Shown here: positions 1 to 6,497 of the stretch, piece by piece
How positions within the stretch are numbered: the stretch's first letter is position 1
Layout of the letters: each line of letters opens with the position of its first letter
Assembly: GCA_022572335.1 (NCBI GenBank)
Contig: JACZWD010000153.1
Span: 1 to 6,497 of the forward strand
Reading direction: 5' to 3'
DNA from: Pseudomonadota bacterium
GTDB taxonomy: Bacteria > Pseudomonadota > Alphaproteobacteria > Rhodospirillales > 2-02-FULL-58-16
DNA: 6,497 nucleotides
Translations under genes and position numbers: made by a program
The notes under the pieces: generated by a model
The model's database searches: none
The model's input: the letters and a program-made list of their open reading frames with translations, nothing else
What the model was told of the DNA's origin: nothing

Positions 1-821
1 GCGAGATCGACCATCACCTCTTCAAGCCGCCGGCGGAAATGGCGCAGGTGCCCGTCCCCGGCCGAGCCCACGGGCCGGTGGCCGGCCCCCGCCGCGGTGG
101 CGAACACCAGCACCGTGTCGCTGGTCGAGGTATCCCCGTCCACGGTGATGCAGTTGAAGGAGCGGTCCACGGCGCGCCGCGTCAGGGCCTGCAGCACGTC
201 CGCCGGAATGGCCGCGTCGGTGAAGACAAAGGCCAGCATGGTCGCCATGTCGGGCCCGATCATGCCGGAGCCCTTGGCGATGCCGTTGATGGTGATCTCG
301 ACGCCGCCGATCAGGGCGGTGCGGGTGGCCCCCTTGGGGTAGGTGTCGGTGGTCATGATGGCCGCCGCCGCCTCTTCCCAGGCGTTCTCCCTGAGGGCGC
401 CCTTGAGCGCCGGCAGGGCGGCGACGATCTGTTTGCCGGAAATCGGCTCTCCGATGACCCCGGTGGAGGCGAGGAAAACCGTGCCCGGCCGGCAGGGGAA
501 CAGGTCGGCGGCGGCCTTGACCGTGCGCTCCACGGCCTTGGCGCCGGCCCGGCCGGTAAAGGCGTTGGCGTTGCCCGCGTTGACCACAAGGGCCCGCGCC
601 GATCCGCCGCGCAACGCCTTGCGTACCCATTCCACGGGCGCCGAAGCGGTCAGCGACCTGGTCAGCACGCCGGCCACCGCGGTGCCGGGGGCCAGCTCCG
701 CCAGCATCAGATCGTTACGCCCCTTATACCCCAGGCCGCAGGTGCCGGCGGCCAGCCGCACGCCGCGCACGATGGGCAGATCGGGGAAGCGCTCGGGCGC
801 GAGAGGGGATACCTTGGTCAT
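1..821 (-). CDS. argJ: Bifunctional glutamate N-acetyltransferase / N-acetylglutamate synthase, 3' end cut off by window edge
   Basis: ArgJ moves the acetyl group from N-acetylornithine to glutamate, recycling it in cytoplasmic arginine biosynthesis; many family members also make N-acetylglutamate from acetyl-CoA. Reading from the ATG at 821, 273 codons are visible with no stop. ArgJ is usually a little over 400 residues, so roughly the last third is missing. Family marks seen: the start MTKVSPLAPE, the NAGNANAFTG segment at residues 81-90, a TTDTYPKG segment, and KGSGMIGPDMATML, in which ArgJ precursors cleave themselves between Ala and Thr. The nucleophile would be Thr194, close to where known ArgJ proteins have it. 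A GGTGA-like ribosome site precedes the ATG. It lies 68 bases after the PpiC-type isomerase gene on the same strand, so co-transcription is likely. Whether it is mono- or bifunctional cannot be read from the sequence. Confidence 0.95.
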   Translation of the reverse strand, partial: MTKVSPLAPERFPDLPIVRGVRLAAGTCGLGYKGRNDLMLAELAPGTAVAGVLTRSLTASAPVEWVRKALRGGSARALVVNAGNANAFTGRAGAKAVERTVKAAADLFPCRPGTVFLASTGVIGEPISGKQIVAALPALKGALRENAWEEAAAAIMTTDTYPKGATRTALIGGVEITINGIAKGSGMIGPDMATMLAFVFTDAAIPADVLQALTRRAVDRSFNCITVDGDTSTSDTVLVFATAAGAGHRPVGSAGDGHLRHFRRRLEEVMVDL

Positions 822-889
822 CGCTTGCTCACCCGCCGGCGCGGCCCCGTCCGGGAACATGGCGGGCCGAACGGGGGGCCTTTATGGCA

Positions 890-1771
890 TCACTTTGGGG
901 CTGGCGCTGTCCCGACGTCCGCCAGGGGTGAACCGTCGGGGTTGAAACGCTGGACGTCGGCCGTCTCGCGCAGGCCCTGGATATACGCGGCGCCGGTCTC
1001 GCGCGAGATCTCGGCGCGCAGGGATTCCGACACTTCCTCCACGGCGGGCGGCGTGGCGGCGCGGCGGTCCTCGACCTTGATCACATGCCAGCCGAACCGG
1101 GTCTTGACGGGCGTTTCCGTGAACTCGCCCGTGTCCAGGTCAAACGCGGCCTTGGCGAACTCCGGCACCATCTGGTCGGCGTTGAAGAAGCCCAGGTCGC
1201 CGCCGGCCGACGCCGACGGCCCGGTGGACCGTTTCTTGGCCAATTCCGCGAAATCCTCCCCTTTCTTCAGATCGGCGATGATCTCGCTGGCCTGGCCCTC
1301 CGTTTCCACGAGGATATGGCGGGCCGAAATTTCCTCCTTGTCCTTCGTTTCCGCGACCAGTTTCTCGTAGCGTTCCTGCAGGGCGTCTTCGGTAACCCGC
1401 TCCTTGATGTAGCGCACCAGGAAGGCCCGCTCCAGGATCTGATCCTCGATGCGCGCCATTTGGCGCTTGATTTTCTCCTCCTCGTGCAAGCCCTGTTCGC
1501 GGGCCTGTCCCGCCACCAGCTTGGTGTTGATGAGGCTGTCGAGGAGCAGGTCGAAGACGGCCTGCAAGGGGAGCTGGCGCATTCGAGCCGGCAGCCGGCC
1601 GCGGGCCTCCTCCACGTCCGAGCGTTGAATCGGCGCCCCGTCGACGATGGCGACGACCGGGTCGTCGCGCTTTTCGTCCTTATCCCCATCCCCGGCCGCC
1701 GGCGCCGGGGATGGGACCAAAACGGCGAAAACCACGGCCAGCGCCGCGGCGCGACGGACGGAGCCGAACAT
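890..1771 (-). CDS. Secreted PpiC/parvulin-type peptidyl-prolyl cis-trans isomerase (SurA/PrsA-like foldase)
   Basis: A 293-residue periplasmic foldase that should isomerise proline bonds in exported proteins. The N-terminus (MFGSVRRAAALAVVFAVLVP) is a Sec signal peptide with an AxA-type cleavage area at about residues 22-26; no lipobox cysteine is present, so a soluble periplasmic form is expected. Residues about 38-130 are helical and charged, like the SurA/PrsA N-terminal chaperone segment. Residues about 148-236 are a parvulin domain: ARHILV at 150-155, GEDFAELAKKRS at 171-182, GGDLGFF at 190-196 and TRFGWHVIKVEDRR at 224-237. The tail of about 55 residues is helical, then low-complexity. 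I chose the ATG at 1771 because the signal peptide starts there and a GAAAGG sits 10 bases upstream. The frame stays open to 1945, but that extension overlaps the upstream gene remnant and would bury the signal peptide. A parvulin gene beside argJ and secA is a familiar alphaproteobacterial order. The exact subfamily is unsure. Confidence 0.92.
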   Translation of the reverse strand: MFGSVRRAAALAVVFAVLVPSPAPAAGDGDKDEKRDDPVVAIVDGAPIQRSDVEEARGRLPARMRQLPLQAVFDLLLDSLINTKLVAGQAREQGLHEEEKIKRQMARIEDQILERAFLVRYIKERVTEDALQERYEKLVAETKDKEEISARHILVETEGQASEIIADLKKGEDFAELAKKRSTGPSASAGGDLGFFNADQMVPEFAKAAFDLDTGEFTETPVKTRFGWHVIKVEDRRAATPPAVEEVSESLRAEISRETGAAYIQGLRETADVQRFNPDGSPLADVGTAPAPK

Positions 1772-1843
1772 GGGCCGGATGCCTTTCAAAGCGGACCGGC
1801 GCCGCGATGGTCCGCCGCAATTGGGATAGCGCAACATTTCAGG

Positions 1844-1872
1844 GATAAAGCATATCGCTTGGCCCAGGACAA
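1844..1872 (-). promoter_or_regulatory. Possible promoter for the isomerase-argJ operon
   Basis: On the minus strand TTGTCC (1867-1872) and TTTATC (1844-1849) are separated by 17 bases. Transcription would start near 1837 and give a leader of about 65 bases before the isomerase ATG. Each hexamer matches the sigma-70 consensus only partly, so this is a spacing-based guess. It overlaps the decayed end of the upstream membrane-protein frame, as expected if that frame no longer matters. Confidence 0.3.
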
Positions 1873-2336
1873 GGGCCGAGACCGCCTCGGCGGCGGAAAC
1901 GCGCACCACGCAGCCCGCTGAGGGCGCGGCCGAGGCCGGCGCCAAACACGACCGGTCCCGGTACGTCCCTGACCCGGGTAAAGGTGATGGGCGTGCCGAC
2001 GACGCGACGCATCAACCACGCTGCCAGGAATATTTCGACGGCATCGCTGGCGGTCGGGCCGAGGACCATGAGAACCGGGAATTCGCCGCCGGGTAACGCG
2101 GCGAGCAGTGTGCCGGGGAACAGGACCAGGAAGTAGGCGGGCCGGATACGGGGGGGACCGAGAATAACCAGGGCGATGGCGATCGGGTTCGCGGGCCACA
2201 GAGCCGTAACTTCGCCCGGGCTGATAACCAGTTCCAGGCCCACCCGCACGCCGAGATATAAGACGAGCGCGAAAAATCCAACCCGGACCCGGGTGGATGG
2301 CGAAACCAACGCCTGGGTGGAATATGGCCACGGTAC

Positions 2337-2395
2337 GTCCCCTCGAACGCTCCCTCGAACGCTCCCTCGAACGCCCCTCAAATGTCCCCTCGAAA
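2337..2395. repeat. Five-copy 12-base tandem repeat
   Basis: Consecutive units are GTCCCCTCGAAC (2337-2348), GCTCCCTCGAAC (2349-2360), GCTCCCTCGAAC (2361-2372), GCCCCTCAAAT (2373-2383, one base short) and GTCCCCTCGAAA (2384-2395). The outer units have diverged and the two central ones are identical, typical of slipped-strand expansion. Read in the minus-strand membrane-protein frame they give a Ser-Val-Arg-Gly-like repeat just before the first membrane segment, which may be non-coding. Confidence 0.9.
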
Positions 2396-2452
2396 GCGGC
2401 TGATCCGAAATCTCTCGCCCCGGGAACGCCATGCCCGGCGGTGTTAAAGCTT

Positions 2453-2471
2453 CGTGCAACGGATCGTGCAA
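2453..2471. repeat. Paired direct repeat CGTGCAA, 12-base period
   Basis: CGTGCAA occurs at 2453-2459 and again at 2465-2471, about one helical turn apart, with a further CGTG at 2474-2477. Direct repeats in this phase can be binding sites for tandem regulator subunits, but nothing else identifies a regulator. It sits at the left edge of the AT-richer stretch between the membrane-protein remnant and secA. Confidence 0.45.
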
Positions 2472-2527
2472 ATCGTGTTTGTATGTTGTTTATTCTCTAA
2501 TAGTTTCGGTTGCAGGAAAAGCATCCA

Positions 2528-2556
2528 TTGGCATAGGGACCATACGAACGTATGGT
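2528..2556 (+). promoter_or_regulatory. Distal secA promoter candidate
   Basis: TTGGCA (2528-2533) and TATGGT (2551-2556) are separated by exactly 17 bases, matching five and four of the six sigma-70 consensus bases. Transcription would start around 2563, about 195 bases before secA. The spacer and -10 box are covered by a palindrome, so a regulator bound there would compete with polymerase. Confidence 0.45.
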
Positions 2557-2559
2557 TCC
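2536..2559. promoter_or_regulatory. 24-base palindrome, possible operator
   Basis: Arms of 11 bases at 2536-2546 and 2549-2559 (GGGACCATACG and CGTATGGTTCC) are complementary apart from one G:T pair, around a central AA. With only two central bases it is better suited to a dimeric DNA-binding protein than to an RNA hairpin. It overlaps the -10 box of the distal secA promoter candidate. The regulator is unknown. Confidence 0.5.
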
Positions 2560-2563
2560 TCAT

Positions 2564-2578
2564 GTTCGTCATTCGTTC
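2564..2578 (+). promoter_or_regulatory. GTTC-N7-GTTC box, LexA-like SOS site candidate
   Basis: GTTC at 2564-2567 and GTTC at 2575-2578 are separated by seven bases, the direct-repeat form known for LexA boxes in alphaproteobacteria. It lies where the distal secA promoter candidate would start transcription, a position from which a repressor would act. Only eight bases are specified, so chance is a real alternative, and secA is not a usual SOS gene. A further GTTC at 2555-2558 has a five-base spacing and does not extend the pattern. Confidence 0.35.
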
Positions 2579-2665
2579 ACGGGCGGGGGCGCCCTTCGCC
2601 CCGGCCCGGACCGGTCGCCGTGACGGTGTGTGTGCCGGTGGCCCTGCAAGCGCAGGCGCCCCCGA

Positions 2666-2694
2666 TTGACAGAGGGCCATTGGCGCTCTATCTC
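2666..2694 (+). promoter_or_regulatory. Proximal secA promoter candidate
   Basis: A perfect -35 box TTGACA (2666-2671) is followed after 17 bases by TATCTC (2689-2694). Transcription would start near 2701, giving a leader of about 57 bases before the secA ATG. The -10 matches only its first three bases, but the exact -35, spacing and position make this the better secA promoter of the two seen. Confidence 0.55.
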
Positions 2695-2757
2695 TTGCCC
2701 GAACCGGGGGCGCGCACGTGACTCTCCAAGTTCTTGCGGTTTTCTCGAGGATTTCCC

Positions 2758-5526
<2,769 letters not shown>

Positions 5527-5603
5527 AGCATCGTCCGATTGGTTAGAATCGCTTTTGTTGATGCGGCACACGTGGCCGCTGGCCCTAATGCGGTGCAAAA
5601 CGG

Positions 5604-5633
5604 ACCCCGGGATGACGCCCGGAAGCCCGGGGT
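5604..5633 (+). terminator. Probable secA transcription terminator hairpin
   Basis: ACCCCGGG (5604-5611) pairs perfectly with CCCGGGGT (5626-5633) across a 14-base loop, extendable by G:U pairs, and is followed by a short TTT. The loop contains a second copy of one arm, so a tighter hairpin (CCGGG, ATGACG, CCCGG) is an alternative fold. The T run is short for a classical intrinsic terminator, but the position about 80 bases after secA fits. Confidence 0.45.
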
Positions 5634-5690
5634 TTCCCGAACAGCGTCGTCAGGCGGATTTCCGCTATCCCCGCTCGGCCTCGCGGATCA

Positions 5691-5718
5691 TTGACTTCTC
5701 GGAAAATTCCACTACATA
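5691..5718 (+). promoter_or_regulatory. Possible cold-shock gene promoter
   Basis: TTGACT (5691-5696) and TACATA (5713-5718) are separated by 16 bases. Transcription would start near 5725 and produce a leader of about 140 bases, in line with the long leaders typical of cold-shock genes. The -10 match is modest. Confidence 0.4.
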
Positions 5719-5811
5719 TGCCGCATACGTGATGCATTTGTTATGTGTTACCTAGATAACCGGTACGCCGATTAGCTTAGTTATCCCCTGACAATGCGAG
5801 CGTTAAACCGA

Positions 5812-5839
5812 CCGCGCCGTCACATGGTGTGAGGCGCGG
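5812..5839 (+). promoter_or_regulatory. Stable leader hairpin before the cold-shock gene
   Basis: CCGCGCC (5812-5818) pairs with GGCGCGG (5833-5839) and TCACA (5820-5824) pairs with TGTGA (5828-5832), leaving one bulged G (5819) and a three-base TGG loop: 12 base pairs in 28 bases. It ends 29 bases before the ATG and 16 before the ribosome site AGAGGA (5856-5861). A TCCT at 5849-5852 could pair with AGGA of that site. No T run follows, so it is not a classical terminator; a translational or mRNA-stability role is inferred. Confidence 0.55.
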
Positions 5840-5868
5840 AATCAAGACTCCTGTTAGAGGAAATAACT

Positions 5869-6078
5869 ATGGCTACTGGTACCGTAAAGTGGTTCAACCC
5901 GGCCAAGGGTTTCGGATTCATCGAGCCGGAAGACGGCTCAAAAGACGCTTTCGTCCACATTTCGGCCGTCGAGCGCGCCGGACTGACTTCGCTGAGCGAA
6001 GGGCAGAAGGTCTCCTATGAGCTTCAGCCCGGACAGAACGGCAAATCTTCCGCCGAGAACCTGTCCGTCATCGAATAG
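5869..6078 (+). CDS. Cold-shock domain protein, CspA family
   Basis: A 69-residue single-domain RNA/ssDNA-binding protein that should act as a cytoplasmic RNA chaperone, melting mRNA structure in the cold or as cells change growth state. Residues 4-68 are one cold-shock domain: GTVKWFNPAKGFGFI at 4-18 with the RNP1 motif (KGFGFI, 13-18) and DAFVHIS at 26-32 as RNP2, with aromatic surface residues Trp8, Phe9, Phe15, Phe17, Phe28 and His30. Length matches the family. The ATG is preceded by AGAGGA seven bases upstream. It has its own long leader with a strong hairpin and is followed by another hairpin, so it is probably transcribed alone. Bacteria carry several csp copies; which paralogue this is, and whether it is cold-induced, cannot be told. 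Confidence 0.97.
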   Translation: MATGTVKWFNPAKGFGFIEPEDGSKDAFVHISAVERAGLTSLSEGQKVSYELQPGQNGKSSAENLSVIE

Positions 6079-6090
6079 GCACCCAAGGCA

Positions 6091-6116
6091 CCGCCTCCAA
6101 CTCCCGTTGGGGGCGG
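6091..6116 (+). terminator. Hairpin after the cold-shock gene, probable terminator
   Basis: CCGCCTCCAAC (6091-6101) pairs with GTTGGGGGCGG (6106-6116) around a TCCC loop; 11 pairs, one of them T:G. It starts 12 bases after the stop codon, the usual place for a terminator or a 3'-end protecting stem. No T run follows, so termination may rely on the stem alone, or the element may instead stabilise the csp mRNA. Confidence 0.5.
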
Positions 6117-6354
6117 CCGCCGCTCGCCGTCGGCGATGCGACCTTCGACGATCGCCTGGCGGACCGAAGGAGGTGGCGGACCGATACGCGATCCTTCATT
6201 CGACAGCAATACATACGGCGAACGATTAAATAAACACACGCGTTGTGCCATGCCGTCGCCGACCTTGCGCACCAGCCTGCGGGCGTTCCCCCCTGCGCTC
6301 CGGGACGAAAATTTCCGCCCGTGGCGCCGCGAACCGAAGCAGAGGATTGCCGAA
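6117..6354. other. Non-coding gap before the small charged ORF
   Basis: I see no gene here. An AT-rich patch (6206-6235) contains a weak promoter-like pair, TCGACA (6200-6205) and GATTAA (6224-6229) with 18 bases between, which could serve the small ORF at 6355 with a leader of about 120 bases. The remaining sequence is GC-rich with no clear hairpin or repeat. Confidence 0.4.
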
Positions 6355-6497
6355 ATGTTGAAGTCAGGAAAATCGAGGGCCGAGGAACAGTTCGCCGCAA
6401 TCCAGAAAAAGGACAAGCAGGCCCTGAAAGAAAAGGAAAAAGCGCGGCAGGAGAGTGCGGAACACGTGGCCAGGCTGCGCGCCCCCCGCCTGGCCAA
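6355..6497 (+). CDS. Small charged helical protein, unknown function, cut by window end
   Basis: An ATG at 6355 with AGAGGA (6341-6346) eight bases upstream opens a frame of at least 47 codons that runs off the window. The visible part (MLKSGKSRAEEQFAAIQKKD...) is very rich in Lys, Glu, Gln, Ala and Arg, has a single proline and no membrane or signal segment, and should form one long helix or coiled coil. I do not recognise a named family. It resembles small charged hypothetical proteins that I recall near cold-shock genes in alphaproteobacteria, but that is memory, not a search. Lysine codons use AAA and AAG mixed, and the stretch is less GC-rich than secA. The good ribosome site and consistent composition make it more likely real than chance. 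Confidence 0.6.
   Translation, partial: MLKSGKSRAEEQFAAIQKKDKQALKEKEKARQESAEHVARLRAPRLA

Larger units (their letters stand above)
1839..2471 (-). pseudogene. Truncated MASE1-like membrane sensor domain, probable gene remnant
   Basis: The frame encodes up to 210 residues. From about residue 62 it reads like the start of a MASE1 domain, the multi-pass membrane sensor module found ahead of histidine kinases and GGDEF/EAL enzymes. Hydrophobic segments lie at about 64-84, 88-106, 111-128, 131-150 and 171-186. Key resemblances are LWPANPIAIALVILG (91-105; family pattern WPxxGIALALLLLG) and DAVEIFLAAWLMRRVVG (143-159; family pattern GNTLEALLGAWLLRR). After ALSGL (about 183-187) the chain turns into arginine/glycine/proline-rich sequence and stops, so the last membrane segments and any output domain are missing. 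The first 60 residues are not family-like and read through a tandem repeat, so the original start may be nearer the TTG at 2309. A small intact membrane protein is possible, but a remnant left by deletion or frameshift fits better. The family call is from remembered patterns, not a search. Confidence 0.5.
5527..5868. other. Gap between secA and the cold-shock gene
   Basis: This stretch holds no convincing gene. Just after the secA stop is a weak inverted repeat (CGATT 5536-5540 / AATCG 5547-5551) followed by CTTTT. Then come the GC-rich hairpin at 5604-5633, an AT-richer promoter area, inverted GATAAC/GTTATC copies at 5755-5760 and 5780-5785, and the leader hairpin at 5812-5839. One frame stays open from secA's end to 5755, but it has no ribosome site or protein-like pattern. 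Confidence 0.7.

Noticed and set aside
39..1370. Long plus-strand open frame over argJ and the isomerase gene
   Set aside because: It is antisense to two well-recognised genes, has low-complexity Gly/Arg/Ala content and shows no ribosome site or motif.
1772..1945. Longer isomerase with 58 extra N-terminal residues
   Set aside because: The signal peptide starts at the ATG at 1771 and would be internal in the longer form; the extension overlaps the sensor remnant.
2337..2395. Tandem repeat as an array of LexA boxes (GTTC in each unit on the minus strand)
   Set aside because: The GTTC copies are spaced by eight bases, not seven, and the array is better explained by slippage.
2337..2395. CRISPR array
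   Set aside because: The units are 12 bases long and directly abutting with no spacers.
2444..2680. Small open frames on both strands between the remnant and secA
   Set aside because: Neither has a ribosome site or family-like sequence, and they run across promoter-like and palindromic DNA.
2734..2757. Earlier TTG start for secA adding eight residues
   Set aside because: The ATG at 2758 has a GAGG site at correct spacing and gives the usual SecA N-terminus; the TTG lies upstream of that site.

Overview
The window comes from a GC-rich bacterium, most likely an alphaproteobacterium of the Rhodospirillales type. The call rests on the neighbourhood (argJ and a secreted PpiC/parvulin isomerase running divergently from secA), the SecA with a zinc-binding tail, and the strong G/C preference at third codon positions. 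It is inferred from gene order and protein character only; no search was run.

Minus strand, left half. The 3'-truncated argJ (1-821; arginine biosynthesis) lies 68 bases downstream of a complete periplasmic peptidyl-prolyl isomerase gene (890-1771), and the two probably form one operon. Upstream of them, still on the minus strand, is a membrane-protein reading frame (1839-2471) that looks like the first five membrane segments of a MASE1 sensor domain. It has no output domain and its end degenerates, so it is probably a gene remnant.

Centre. The stretch between this remnant and secA is rich in signals: a five-copy 12-base tandem repeat (2337-2395), a paired CGTGCAA repeat, a TTGGCA-N17-TATGGT promoter-like sequence carrying a near-perfect 24-base palindrome, a GTTC-N7-GTTC box (the form of the alphaproteobacterial LexA site) just downstream, and a second promoter-like sequence (TTGACA-N17-TATCTC) closer to secA. 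SecA (2758-5526, 922 aa) is complete, with all expected ATPase motifs and the C-terminal zinc ligands.

Right side. A 342-base gap after secA holds a probable terminator hairpin, then the promoter and long leader of a cold-shock protein gene (5869-6078). A very stable 12-bp hairpin lies in that leader just before the ribosome binding site. After the cold-shock gene come another strong hairpin and the start of a small, lysine/glutamate-rich helical protein (6355 to the window end) of unknown function.

The genes are mostly housekeeping: protein export (SecA), folding of exported proteins (PpiC-type isomerase), arginine synthesis (ArgJ) and RNA chaperoning (Csp). SecA and the isomerase form a natural export-then-fold pair. 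I do not see a convincing new multi-gene system. The most interesting parts are the regulatory DNA before secA, the cold-shock leader hairpin and the sensor-domain remnant.
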